The notes below the pieces were generated by a model that saw only the letters and a program-made list of their open reading frames with translations, did not search any database and was not told the DNA's origin. A stretch of 64,000 nucleotides of DNA from Ascidia mentula (taxonomy: Eukaryota > Chordata > Ascidiacea > Phlebobranchia > Ascidiidae): the NCBI GenBank assembly GCA_947561715.1, contig OX387200.1, positions 6,636,501-6,700,500 on the forward strand, read 5' to 3'. Shown in pieces: positions 1 to 9,352 of this stretch. Positions within the stretch are counted from its first letter, which is position 1. Every line of letters begins with the position of its first letter. A program made the translations under genes and the position numbers.

Positions 1-972
1 GATTTTCCCGTCATGGTACAGAGCCAGGTAATTCACATCAAAGTGTTTAAAATTAAACGGATTTTTTGCATAAGCTCCATTAAATGCGTCGTTGTCAACA
101 AACCCCACCACTACTCGCTTTGGGATCTGGCCACGTATAAATGTGTCATGTGTCGTGGAAAGGTTTCCACGTGGGACCGAGTACACTTGCACAGATGTCC
201 TCGTGATTGGATATTTGGCAGTAGCCTTCTCCAATGCTTTTATATGTCCCATCAAAACAGGGGCACTCGGACGTACTTTACGAACATACAACCGAACGTC
301 TTTAAGGTTGACCTTGTAACCGGTATTCGCCTCGGCCATAATCGAAAACGGATATTTGCTCCTGATCAAGCGGATCTTCACGTCAACGCCATTTAATACA
401 TAACGAAACTGATTCATCATGTCGATGTGGAGCTTGCCTAACATTTCAATGTCACGACTACCACTTGCACAGACGCGTCTGGTGATATATCCAGCATTTC
501 CAGCATCCAAAGTCTCAAACTTTCCTGCCGAATCTTTATGCCACATTGCCGCAGTTAATTGGGATTCTTTTGCATCATTCCCGAAGCTTAAAAGGCTCTC
601 GAGATAAGCACGGTATGGATACGTGTTACTAGCAGGTGTGACAACTTTGCTGTTTAAAGACAAGTCAACTTGATCCCAAAGAGCATGTAGCCAATAATTA
701 CAAGGACCAAAGGCAGCGTCTGCGTCAATATTTGTTCCATCTGCCTTGGTTATGCGCGCTGTGCACAGAAGCATAGTATTTGCTAGATCTATGTAATCTT
801 CCCCTGTCCTAGAAACGGTAAATTCTATAGGGCCGGCATCACTCAATGTCGAAAGGGGCATAAATTCCACCCACTGGGAATGTTCGATGCTGACTTGTGT
901 GGGTTTTAGCGCAAATAAATCAAGTTCACTTTTCAAGCATTTTCCAGACTGTTGGCTAATGAGGCTGCCCAT
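1..972 (-). CDS. Major capsid protein, C-terminus outside window
   Basis: An open frame of 324 codons runs from an ATG at 972 off the left edge without a stop. It resembles the C. elegans F54H12.2-type proteins, now understood as the double-jelly-roll major capsid protein of Maverick/adintovirus elements, which would form the hexon-like shell unit. The frame starts MGSLISQQSGKCLKSELDLF and lies 1 base downstream of the stop of the basic-protein gene, as in a polycistronic or overlapping viral layout. No internal stop or frameshift is seen in the part present. The family assignment comes from recalled sequence pattern and gene order; the fold itself cannot be seen from sequence alone. Confidence 0.7.
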   Translation of the reverse strand, partial: MGSLISQQSGKCLKSELDLFALKPTQVSIEHSQWVEFMPLSTLSDAGPIEFTVSRTGEDYIDLANTMLLCTARITKADGTNIDADAAFGPCNYWLHALWDQVDLSLNSKVVTPASNTYPYRAYLESLLSFGNDAKESQLTAAMWHKDSAGKFETLDAGNAGYITRRVCASGSRDIEMLGKLHIDMMNQFRYVLNGVDVKIRLIRSKYPFSIMAEANTGYKVNLKDVRLYVRKVRPSAPVLMGHIKALEKATAKYPITRTSVQVYSVPRGNLSTTHDTFIRGQIPKRVVVGFVDNDAFNGAYAKNPFNFKHFDVNYLALYHDGKI

Positions 973-973
973 A

Positions 974-1309
974 TTATGAAAATATATCCGCTTTCTTTCG
1001 TCTTGGGGAACGTTTTTTCTTCGCCGTTTTTCTGCGTTTGGTTGCAGGTTCTCCGGGTGGGTGTGTAAAGGACCGCTGCGCAGAACGTAATAATGATTTT
1101 CCCGCCTCTCGTGAACGTTTTATAGCTGCTGCCCGTGGTGATTGCCCAGCCAGCATGTCACCGGCGAATTGGGCACCTGATTTAATCACTTCTTTTCCGA
1201 TACGGCTTGCGCCCGATTTAAGTAGCGGTAGTACAGCCCTACCAAGACTCGCAAACACACTACCCAATCCGTGGCCACGTTGTGAAACTGCTCCACTGAA
1301 AAAAGGCAT
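974..1309 (-). CDS. Small basic virion core-type protein
   Basis: This 111-residue frame has an ATG start. It has a glycine/alanine-rich N-terminal half with a hydrophobic, possibly amphipathic stretch, and a strongly basic C-terminus (KRRKTAKKKRSPRRKK) typical of DNA-binding or capsid-interior proteins such as adenovirus pVI or pX analogues. It lies directly between the penton-like and capsid genes and its start overlaps the 3' end of the penton-like frame by 124 bases. A DNA-packaging or membrane-active role is inferred from composition and position only. Confidence 0.55.
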   Translation of the reverse strand: MPFFSGAVSQRGHGLGSVFASLGRAVLPLLKSGASRIGKEVIKSGAQFAGDMLAGQSPRAAAIKRSREAGKSLLRSAQRSFTHPPGEPATKRRKTAKKKRSPRRKKADIFS

Positions 1310-2019
1310 TCCATGACCAGCTTGGTACTTCCACGTAATGGTTGATACGATAGACGTGAGAACCTTTTAAACACTGTCTCCCCAGGCTCTCCTTGAGCTG
1401 GGATCGTATCGAGAAGGGGAACAAGTGAATCGCCCACTATACGCGGTTCAACGAGATCACAATAGACGAAAATGGTCGAAAATTCATTCTCGAGAGTGCA
1501 CCTTCCTTCGGTTGTGTGGCTTCCTTCGTAAAGGTGTGGAAGTGGAGTTGTTTGAAAGCCCAAAAGTTGCCCAAGGTCATCAGAGAGCGCCATTTGACAT
1601 TCCCTAGGGAGGTTTATAGTGGTCAAACGCGTCACCGGATCAAATACAAATAAATCATAAATCACACCCCCATCGGGGTTAAAATCATCGGTTTCTGATT
1701 CCTGAAGAAGTCGTTTAAATTCCTTGGTGCCTTCTATTTTAACTAATTTTGTCATTGTACCTGCAAGTTCCTTTCCCGATTTATAAAGCCCGCTTGGAAG
1801 CGACAACTTTTTAGTAGCTTCGGCCCCCACTCTCATTCCGAACCACACTTCTGACCCAATATTTTTCCATGAGTAGGGATATTGAATGTCACTTAACGCC
1901 ACCTCCCATTTTCCCTGATCCAAGTGAATGCTTTTGGGAAGTTTAGTTTTGAATTGGGTCGTTGTATTTTCGGGGTAAAACTCTAAACTACTATTGCTCG
2001 GAAGAGTCACGTAAAACAT
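1186..2019 (-). CDS. Penton-like minor capsid protein
   Basis: An intact 277-residue frame with an ATG start. It begins MFYVTLPSNSSLEFYPENTT and keeps the pattern common in Maverick/adintovirus neighbours of the capsid gene, usually taken as the single-jelly-roll penton or minor capsid protein. The last 41 codons overlap the next gene in another frame. They look less protein-like than the rest, so the true C-terminus may have been altered by a small frameshift, or the overlap may be genuine. The start overlaps the end of the small membrane protein gene by 29 bases. Function is inferred from family position. Confidence 0.6.
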   Translation of the reverse strand: MFYVTLPSNSSLEFYPENTTTQFKTKLPKSIHLDQGKWEVALSDIQYPYSWKNIGSEVWFGMRVGAEATKKLSLPSGLYKSGKELAGTMTKLVKIEGTKEFKRLLQESETDDFNPDGGVIYDLFVFDPVTRLTTINLPRECQMALSDDLGQLLGFQTTPLPHLYEGSHTTEGRCTLENEFSTIFVYCDLVEPRIVGDSLVPLLDTIPAQGEPGETVFKRFSRLSYQPLRGSTKLVMECLFSVEQFHNVATDWVVCLRVLVGLYYRYLNRAQAVSEKK

Positions 2020-2227
2020 TCTTATTTTTCAAACTCGGTGCTGGCAACAGATACCCAACCCCACTTGCCAGTAACGCTGTCCAAAGATTCGGGTTTGGGT
2101 GTCCCAACGTCAAATTCACAAGACTGGTGATGACTACAACAAAAATGAGAAACACTTGACAAAAAAACACAACTTCTTCACGAGGCAAACTTCGCCCACA
2201 CCACACCCAATCTCCTCCTGAAGTCAT
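1991..2227 (-). CDS. Small membrane protein of the viral element
   Basis: A 78-residue frame from an ATG. It has one clear hydrophobic segment at about residues 19-40 (VVFFCQVFLIFVVVITSLV) and a second, weaker one at about 49-62. It overlaps the start of the penton-like gene by 29 bases, which fits co-transcription. Short membrane proteins at this position recur in related elements, but I know of no assigned function. The frame is open throughout. Confidence 0.45.
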   Translation of the reverse strand: MTSGGDWVWCGRSLPREEVVFFCQVFLIFVVVITSLVNLTLGHPNPNLWTALLASGVGYLLPAPSLKNKNVLRDSSEQ

Positions 2228-2312
2228 TTACACGCTATACGCTGTAATGTACGACGTCCTCTGCGTTGAGCCACGAATTAAAACTATCGGGGTAGTCGAC
2301 CCATTTTATAAG

Positions 2313-3296
2313 TCATTGCTCTACCCCGTGCCTTTTTCGCTTTTTCAATATCTTCTCAATGTTATAAAGGTCCTTTTCCACACTTTGGAGTTCCTCATCA
2401 TAAAACGACCCTTCTATCGGTTCACGATTATAATCGACTAGAGAATAAGTATGGGGATTGGTTTGGCGCCGTGATTTAACAAAAAACACTTCTTCCGTCC
2501 AGCTTGGTAAGTAACCTTTTTAAACTTTGTACGGGTTACTGCGATTCTAACTGGGGAACCCACTGCAAACTTCCAGGACATAGGTGGATGCGATATATCG
2601 CCGTATAAATTTTCCCAGACAGTATCCTGATTATCTCGTTTCACCGACGAAGGAGTAGTTCGAATGCTGCGGTGATAGCTGTTGTTGTAGCTTTCCACTA
2701 CATCATCTAGCACGTCAATATATTTCGATGTCTGGGCATACGTGAAGTACCGCCATAAACGCTCCTTCAAGGTCCGATTAAATCGCTCAACAATGGAGGC
2801 TTTGGTTTCGTCATTGTACGTCGTAAAAAATGAATCCCGTGATTTTGTAACCAATTTTGAAAAAGTTTATTCACAAACTTTTGCTACGATCTGTCTGTAA
2901 TTTCTGCGGTTGGCGGTCCCCATCTTGCAAGATTTTTTCGAAAGCTCGCACAAGACTTGGCCCCGTTTTTTGTTTTATTGGGACAACCCACGCATACTTT
3001 GAAAACACATCAATAACGGTAAGTAAGTATTTGAACCCACTGTTGTAACGACTTAGTTTCACCAAATCAACCAAATCAGCCTGCCACTGAAAATCAATAC
3101 CTCCGACTGCAACACGAAGACGTTTAAAATTTCGACGTAGAGGTTTGTGGAGTGTGTAAGTGTCCTGCTTTCGCAGCCAATCTTTTACTTCAACTCTTTT
3201 TCGTTTTGAAGCACGGGCGAGGCGCTTCACGCCCCCGAGACTTCCTGATTGCAAGGGGGAATAATATTCCTCAGAAAACTTTACAGATTTACCCAT
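2313..3296 (-). pseudogene. Retroviral-type (rve) integrase, frameshifted
   Basis: An ATG at 3296 opens a frame with an N-terminal basic helix-rich region and the first part of an rve DDE core, including QADLVDL (first Asp) and LQTD (second Asp). The frame then breaks near 2875. A short piece of another frame covers about 2835-2875. The catalytic-Glu region ETKASIVERFNRTLK lies in a third frame from about 2830. A further shift near 2520 is needed to reach the natural C-terminus, which ends at the stop at 2313-2315. All three catalytic acidic residues survive but three indels, one in a run of T, separate them. The enzyme would have inserted the element into host DNA. It resembles F54H12.3-type proteins. 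Its start overlaps the upstream gene by 16 bases. Confidence 0.85.
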
Positions 3297-3945
3297 TGCT
3301 TTGCAAATCGTCTATTCTGCACCGGTGGCGGTTTAGATCCAACTGGGCGCTGGCCTGGCGCAGGTCTTGTATTTGTATACCCAAGCAATGACTTTGGTGC
3401 ATTTGCTTTTTCCAATGCCGACTGGAAATCAGTCCATCCGATAGGCGTCGTTGACGTCGATCCGCGGCGTCGCACAGCATTGTGAATCAGATCCTCAATG
3501 TTGCTTCCCTTAACAACTTCCCCTTTAACCGAAAGCTCTCCTGTCGAGTTGAAATCAATTTCTGGACTTTCCTTGATAATATCAATGACTCGCTTTGCTT
3601 TGTATTTAAACGTCTTCGGCATAGAATCAATTACACGACTTTCGACAACATTTTTCTTTGTTTCCTCAACTTCTCCAGCCACAGTTTTCCTCGAAGTTCT
3701 TCGGTAACCGTAAACTTAAGTGGTTTATTCACAAGGGTGTCCTTATAAAATTGATACCGTTGAAGTGCCTGGTTGTAAAGTTTTACTTTGTCTTCCATCG
3801 TCCCAGGCTCGTTTATGATGTCCTTCATTTTTCGATCGAGTGTGGTTAATGCGTTTTCAACAGGCGTCGTTTGTGAAGGTGTGTTTCCCTGTAGACTTTT
3901 CAAAATACGAGGGTCCACCAAAGCGAATTTTTGAACACTTTCCAT
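3281..3945 (-). pseudogene. Conserved Maverick ORF of unknown function, frameshifted
   Basis: Two overlapping minus-strand frames together make one protein. The N-terminal part starts at the ATG at 3945 (MESVQKFALVDPRILKSLQ) and is open to about 3631. The C-terminal part, in another frame, runs from about 3682 to 3281, with a conserved-looking segment containing IGWTDFQSAL and APKSLLGY. The upstream end of the second frame has no ATG, which supports a single frameshift between about 3640 and 3680. Proteins of this type sit between integrase and core genes in related elements. Function is unknown to me. Confidence 0.6.
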
Positions 3946-3946
3946 T

Positions 3947-4288
3947 TCACTTCCCACCAGACAAAAGACTAGTGACGGCGGGTATTATGCTGCCAATCAA
4001 CGGAGCTAACAACGCTGATAAAAATCCTCCACGTTGTATAATTTTAGGTTTTCGTTTTGCAGGAGTTGACTTTTTTCCAAGTTCACGGATGCCGTTTTTA
4101 TGTCTGCAAAGTTTGGCTCGTTCCGTGGGTGTCAATGTTACGTTCCCCTTCAAAACGTTGTATGCACATTCGCAAATGCACTGGATTAATTCACGATCAG
4201 CGACTTTTATAATCGACCGAGCAAGCTTGGGTTTGGCTTTAGCGAGTGTCGTAAGAACTGGAGCTTGGTCATGTAGTCGCCTTGACAT
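3947..4288 (-). CDS. Small basic protein with glycine-rich hydrophobic tail
   Basis: A 113-residue frame from the ATG at 4288, one base after the end of the ATPase gene. A helical, Lys/Arg-rich body (KPKLARSIIKVADRELIQC, then TERAKLCRHKNGIRELGKK) ends in GGFLSALLAPLIGSIIPAV, a hydrophobic glycine-bearing tail. This architecture recurs in Maverick/adintovirus elements and resembles a virion core or membrane-lytic protein. The role is inferred; the frame is intact. Confidence 0.55.
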   Translation of the reverse strand: MSRRLHDQAPVLTTLAKAKPKLARSIIKVADRELIQCICECAYNVLKGNVTLTPTERAKLCRHKNGIRELGKKSTPAKRKPKIIQRGGFLSALLAPLIGSIIPAVTSLLSGGK

Positions 4289-4289
4289 G

Positions 4290-4883
4290 CTACAGAGATT
4301 TTGGTACGTACACAATCTGGGTTTCACCGCGAAAAATGTTGGTTCTTAAACGAAATTTTTCTGCTGTGCTTTGCTTGAAGTCAAAAAGCAAATAACCGTG
4401 TGGACGAGAGGTCGCGTCACTATATGATTCCTGAACGGCACGCGTCCGCCCTGGTTTGGCAAGATGAGTTATTTGAGATGCGTCTCTTGGATTTTTGAAA
4501 ACAACGAGGTAATGCGCGTTCAAGCTGATAGTGCGTTGCTCCTTTCCTTTGTGAAATAAATTCTGAACAATGTATATCACACTTATATTTTTGTGGTGGC
4601 TCCCTTTTGTGAAAAGATTGGTCACGCTTTTGTCGCATTCACTCATTAAATCATCAATAATCAAAAGTGTTCTCTCTGACGAATCAAAATCAGTTGCCAA
4701 TCCCCGAACAAATTCCACACCGTTAATCCCTTCGTACGCCCCTTGCCACTCGCCGTAACACCATACAATGCGTTGGGGATTTGGTGAAGTTAACTTCTCG
4801 TTTATGAGACGTTTCACAAAGAACGTTATACCACAACTAGTCGGACCAGCTACAAGGCAAGTGAAAGGGTGAATAAAATCCAT
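4290..4883 (-). CDS. Genome-packaging ATPase (A32/FtsK type), Walker A lysine lost
   Basis: A 197-residue open frame from the ATG at 4883. The P-loop near residue 13 reads GPTSCGIT where the family has GPTSCGKT, so the catalytic lysine is replaced by isoleucine by one base change (AAA to ATA). Walker B is clear at about residue 72 (TLLIIDDLM). Later landmarks are IYIVQNLFHKG and VVFKNPRDASQITHLAK, typical of the viral packaging ATPases of Mavericks and related DNA viruses. The enzyme would pump DNA into the capsid, but with this loop it should not hydrolyse ATP. The reading frame is otherwise complete. Confidence 0.85.
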   Translation of the reverse strand: MDFIHPFTCLVAGPTSCGITFFVKRLINEKLTSPNPQRIVWCYGEWQGAYEGINGVEFVRGLATDFDSSERTLLIIDDLMSECDKSVTNLFTKGSHHKNISVIYIVQNLFHKGKEQRTISLNAHYLVVFKNPRDASQITHLAKPGRTRAVQESYSDATSRPHGYLLFDFKQSTAEKFRLRTNIFRGETQIVYVPKSL

Positions 4884-5034
4884 GGTGTTTTCGCAAACAG
4901 ATTTTTAACAAACTAAAAGTTTTTTATGTTCGTTGCGCTTTTAAACGCTTTTCTTTAGACTGTTCTCATAGGTTACAACCTCAGCTGCTTTAAGCACATG
5001 TCGTTTATTCGATAGAACGAACACAAAACTTAGG

Positions 5035-5571
5035 TTAATATAGCCCAAAACACTTTAGGAAAGAAATTGCATCTGAATTAGTTATTTCATTTTGTGTTTC
5101 AGCCAGTCTCTTCTCTTCACGAAGGCATGCTTCTTCCCAATTCGGACCGCACACATCTTTTCCTTTACCACTAATTCCGGCAACGAATTGCCCACCTTTG
5201 ATTTTGAGAAGAAACTCACATCCAGGAGAATGTTTGGCATGTTCTTCCCAAGCAACGTCATTCAGTTCCCAGTTAAAGAGGCAACATCCACAATACCAAC
5301 ATTTCACTTTATCGTGAATACCAATAAAGTAAAATCCAGCTTCGGCTAAATCCGCCGGTGTTGATCGGGTATGATAAGGCCAAAATCCATATTTGAACGA
5401 ATCTATACGTTTTCTCTCTTCAGCCATATTAACATTTGTAGGGTCCAAACAAGGATAATTCCTCGTTCCCTCGACCAATCCACCCGGGGCACATATGACC
5501 GAGGTTAAAGAGTATTGAGCATCACTTCTATCTCTTCGTCCAAAGAGAGAACGACCAGTAAGAAATGACAT
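5035..5571 (-). CDS. BIR-domain (inhibitor-of-apoptosis-like) protein
   Basis: A 178-residue frame from the ATG at 5571 (MSFLTGRSLFGRR). One BIR domain spans roughly residues 55-122. It has the expected landmarks RIDSFKYGFWP, LAEAGFYFIG and KCWYCGCCLFNW, then EEHAKHSPGCEFLL, giving the complete zinc-binding C-x2-C, His and Cys set. No RING or CARD follows, so it is a single-BIR protein rather than a full IAP. The family blocks caspases or regulates cell division. Beside a virus-like gene block on the same strand, it is best read as a captured anti-apoptotic accessory gene, 152 bases upstream of the ATPase. A host gene next to the insertion is the alternative. The frame is intact and intronless. 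Confidence 0.85.
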   Translation of the reverse strand: MSFLTGRSLFGRRDRSDAQYSLTSVICAPGGLVEGTRNYPCLDPTNVNMAEERKRIDSFKYGFWPYHTRSTPADLAEAGFYFIGIHDKVKCWYCGCCLFNWELNDVAWEEHAKHSPGCEFLLKIKGGQFVAGISGKGKDVCGPNWEEACLREEKRLAETQNEITNSDAISFLKCFGLY

Positions 5572-5754
5572 ATTTCTATTCAACTCAGAAGTGAACAAAC
5601 CGAAAGCCTTCACAGTCACAACTCTTTTATACCATCTAGTGACCAGTGCTCATTCAAAAAACTTCTCACTTGGGTTTACGTCCTTACTCGACCAACTCAT
5701 TCAACAAATGAACCAATCTAAGTTATTTTTCAAACAATATGTGACCAAGCCCAC

Positions 5755-5875
5755 ATAAGTGAACAGTGCCCGATCTCAAACCAAGTGAAGAGTGCCCGAT
5801 CTCAGACCAAGTGAAGAGTGCCCGATCCCACATAAGTGAAGAGTGCCCGATCCCTTATAAGTGAAGAGTGATAGC
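5755..5875. repeat. 26-bp tandem repeat
   Basis: About four and a half copies of a unit around AGTGAAGAGTGCCCGATC plus a variable tail lie just upstream of the BIR gene. Copies differ by a few bases. Confidence 0.85.
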
Positions 5876-5929
5876 GTTCGTGGGGTGGACTCTACTACTG
5901 TAACTTCAATGGAAATGTAATTATTCTTC

Positions 5930-7630
5930 TGGTACGATAATTTTGTTGCAGTAACAAAAATTTCGTTTCCGTAACAAAAATTCTGCTCTCGTAACGAAAA
6001 TTTCGTTTCCGTAACAAATATTCTGCTCTCGTAACGAAAATTTCGTTTGCGTAACAAAAATTATAATAATTACATTTCCGTTGAAGGTACCTTTTCGATC
6101 CAGGGACACAATTGTCGTTCTTTCAAGAAAATTTTTGATACGCGACCTAAATGTCGTTCAAAAAAGTGACAGAATTTTTATTACGGGAACGGAATTTTCG
6201 TTACGATAACGGAATTTTCGTTGCTGGAACAGAATTTTCATTGCGGGAACGGAATTTTTATTACGGTAACGGAATTTTCGTTACGGGAACGGAATTTTCG
6301 TTACGGGAACGGAATTTTCGTTGCCGGAACAGAATTTAAATTACGGGAACGGAATTTTCGTTACGGTAACGGAATTTTCGTTACTGGAACAGAATTTTCT
6401 TTGCAGGAACGGAATTTTCGTTACGGGAACGGAATTTTCGTCACGTGAACGGAATTTTTGTTACTGGAAGAGAAATTTCGTTACTGGAACAGAATTATCG
6501 TTACTGGAACAGAATTTTCATTACGGGAACGGAATTTTCGTTACCGGAACAGAATTTTTATTACGGGAACAGAATTTTCGTTACGGGAACGCAATTTTCG
6601 CTACTGGAAAAGAATTTTTGTTAGTGGAACAGAAATTTAATTTCTGGAACAGAATTATCGTACTATGAGGAATAATTACATTTCCGTTGAAGGTATCTTT
6701 TCGATCCAGGGACACAATTGTCGTTCATTCAAGAAAATTGTTGATACGCGACCTAAAGGTCGTTCAAAACAGTGAATTTTTGATCCTGGAACATAGTTTT
6801 CGTTACGGTAACGGTATTTTTGTTATGGGAACATAATTTTCGTTACTGGAACAGATTTTTTGTTACTGGAACAGAAATTTCGTTTCTGGAACAGAATTAT
6901 CATACTACGTGGAATAATTACATTTCCGTTGAAGGTACTTTTTCGATCCGGGGACACAATTGTCGTTCTTTCAAGAAAATTTTTGATACGCGACCTAAAG
7001 GTCGTTCAAAAAAGTGAGTTTTTGATCCTGGAACAGAATTTTCGTTACTGGAATGGAATTTTCGTTACCGGAACAGAATTTTTGTTACGGGAACAGAATT
7101 TTTGTTTCTGGTACAGAATTTTCGTTACGGGAACAGAATTTTCGTTACGGGAACAGAGTTTTCGCTACAGGAACAGAATTTTCGTTATGGGAACAGAATT
7201 TTCGTTACGGGGACGGAATTTTTGTTTCTTTAACATAATTTTCGTTACGGGAACAGAATTTTCGTTACGGGAACAGAGTTTTCGCTACAGGAACAGAATT
7301 TTCGTTGCGGGAACGGAATTTATATTACTGGAACATAAGTTTCTTTACGGGAACAGAATTTTCGATACTGGACAGAAATTTTTAATTTGCTTGAACAGAA
7401 TTTTCGTTACGTGGACCTAATTTTCGTTTTGGGAACGGAGTTTCCGTTTTAGGAACTGAATTTTTTTATTGTTGCGCGACCTTAAACTCGTTTCAGAAAC
7501 AGAATTTGCGTTACCGCAACGGAATTTCCGTTTCGGGAACTGAATTTTTTTTACCTGAACTTAACTTTCGTTTCTGAGAACATAATTTTTGATGTTGGAA
7601 CATGTTTTCGTTCCTCGGATAGACTTTTTA
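5930..7630. repeat. 20-bp minisatellite with an internal inversion
   Basis: The unit is TTCGTTACGGGAACGGAATT and variants, repeated for about 1.7 kb. Left of about 6060 the repeats run in the opposite orientation, giving a large imperfect palindrome. A longer segment of about 105 bases (starting AATTACATTTCCGTTGAAGG) interrupts the array at about 6068-6170, 6670-6775 and 6912-7015, so there is a higher-order structure. The unit has no stop in the forward frames, which creates spurious long open frames. Confidence 0.95.
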
Positions 7631-7689
7631 GACGGGAACTGTATTCTGATTTTGATATTGCCACGTGATACTGACGTTTGTTTCGAATT

Positions 7690-8160
7690 TTTCTGTAAAT
7701 ATATTGTTTGAAGTGCTTGGACTTTAAACACCAAAGGAATAGCGTTTCAATGCGCAGATTTAGGTAGCCGACCGCTGGTCATGACCTGTTCTAAAACAGG
7801 TTGACAGGCTGTTATTTGCTTGGTTCACCTTCAATACAATACAATGTTATATTTCCGTTAATGTTGAACTGGATTGTAGAAACAGTTTTTTTTTCAGTGC
7901 GTTGACATTAAAGTATTAAACGAATACGCGTTTCAATGCGTAGTTTTTTGTGTTGTCCTGCTGGTAATGTTTACAAACGGCTTGTTAAACTAACATTTGC
8001 TAATTTGAACTTCAACTGTAATATAATATTGCATCATGATAGTACATTCTATTTTGAATTAGAGTGCGAAAACATTATGTTTTAAGTGTTTTTTTTTCTT
8101 TAAATTGAAACAAACAGGCATTGCAATGTGCCGTTTCATGTAGTGTTTATTAGGCCGTGA
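7690..8160. repeat. Diverged tandem duplication, period about 185-190 bp
   Basis: Three related segments share landmarks such as GCGTTTCAATGCG (near 7742 and 7930) or GCATTGCAATGTG (near 8117), then a TTTGCT...CTTCAAT/CT stretch leading to AATACAATGTTATA or AATATAATATTGC. They are too diverged to be recent. Confidence 0.5.
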
Positions 8161-9344
8161 CAACGCAATGCAAAAACGGAGTCTGTCGACAAAGCGAGTT
8201 CGTGAAGCGTAACTTCTTACCATATTGTCTGATAACTATTCCCATGGGATGTTTTGTCGTTTGTCATCTGTTAATTTAACGTAAGCCAATGCGAAGCAAT
8301 ACTGTTAGTGACAAATGTAGTGACTTTTTTTGCTTTGTTGATATCTTTTTTGCAATTATCCCTTTTGATATATATTTTATTTACGTTTCAAAATACTTTG
8401 AACCTATCCTTCAATCCACAAACCATCCAATTAAATAAAACTGGAATATAGGTTTGCATCCACCACGTTTTTTCCGTGTTTAAATTCTGGACGGGTTGAT
8501 GACTTTTAATTCTAAACTGAGTTGATGAATATATTTGCATTTACTAGTTTGATTAAATGTTGTGCAGGACAAACAATGTGACTGCTACGTTAGCTTTCAA
8601 TTATTCTTTAGCTTTTTTTGGAGTTTTGGATTGAATTAGCAGATGTTGTTTTTGCCTAAAATTTACACTTTTCGTAGTTTTCCAGTTTCATTCTTTGATA
8701 ATAGAATATTCGTTCCTGGAAAACTATTTTCGAATTTGGAAAGGAATTTTGGTACCGGGAACAGGTTTTTGCGTTCTGGAATATACTGTACGTTCCTGTA
8801 ACAGATTTATATTTCCTGGACTGGATTTTTTGATAGAATTTTGTTTCTGAAACGATTTTTCAAGAACACTATAATCATGTCGAAGACAATTATGCATGAG
8901 AAATCGAAAAAACATTCATAAAACCGAAGTGAGATCATAAAAATTGTGAATTTCAAGTAATTGCGATATGTGTTTGCATAACGTTTATTATTTATAAGAA
9001 CGATCGACCTAAATTTATCAAAACAAGTAATTCAGGCTCGCGCAAGGCGTTCCAAGAAACCGTGTTCGTATAAATGAAACTTACATTTTTTTGCCTTTAA
9101 AAGGCATTCTTAAAAGTAATATAGCAAAAGGCGGCTGTTCTGGCCAAAAATTATGGAATCGTTGTTGCGGTTGCTATGATATACAATTGCTATGTAGGCC
9201 TATTATTTACATTTTTCTACATCCCGCTAAGTAAGTTTGGAATACAATGAATTTTACACAATGTAGAAAATTGTACAAAATTCAATAATTACATTGTCAA
9301 AGTGTAATGTTATACCGCGACAAATATACAAGAAGTGATTTAAA
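8161..9344. other. AT-rich spacer with degenerate minisatellite copies
   Basis: I see no gene here. Between about 8700 and 8860 phrases such as TTCGTTCCTGGAAAAC and GGTACCGGGAACAGG look like decayed copies of the 20-bp repeat found at 5.9-7.6 kb. Confidence 0.45.
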
Positions 9345-9352
9345 CGCGCCTG

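Larger units (their letters stand above)
1..5571 (-). mobile_element. Maverick/Polinton (adintovirus-like) element, one end only
   Basis: Nine tightly packed minus-strand reading frames with touching or overlapping ends form a virus-like gene block. They include a double-jelly-roll-type capsid protein, a penton-like protein, a retroviral-type integrase and an A32/FtsK-type packaging ATPase, the gene set that defines Mavericks and adintoviruses. The protein-primed DNA polymerase B and the adenain-type protease expected in this family are not in the visible part and would lie left of base 1. I could not identify the terminal inverted repeat; the right end is probably near or within the repeats at 5.75-7.6 kb. 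Integrase and one conserved ORF are frameshifted and the ATPase has lost its Walker A lysine, so this copy is an inactive fossil. Recognition rests on remembered family features, not on a search. Confidence 0.85.

Noticed and set aside
5776..7420. Many open frames with repeats such as RERNFRYGNGIFVTGTEF on both strands
   Set aside because: They are direct translations of the 20-bp minisatellite, whose unit happens to lack stops. No start context, splice sites or frame preference.
5755..7630. CRISPR-like array
   Set aside because: Repeats are directly tandem without unique spacers and the genome is animal, with introns.
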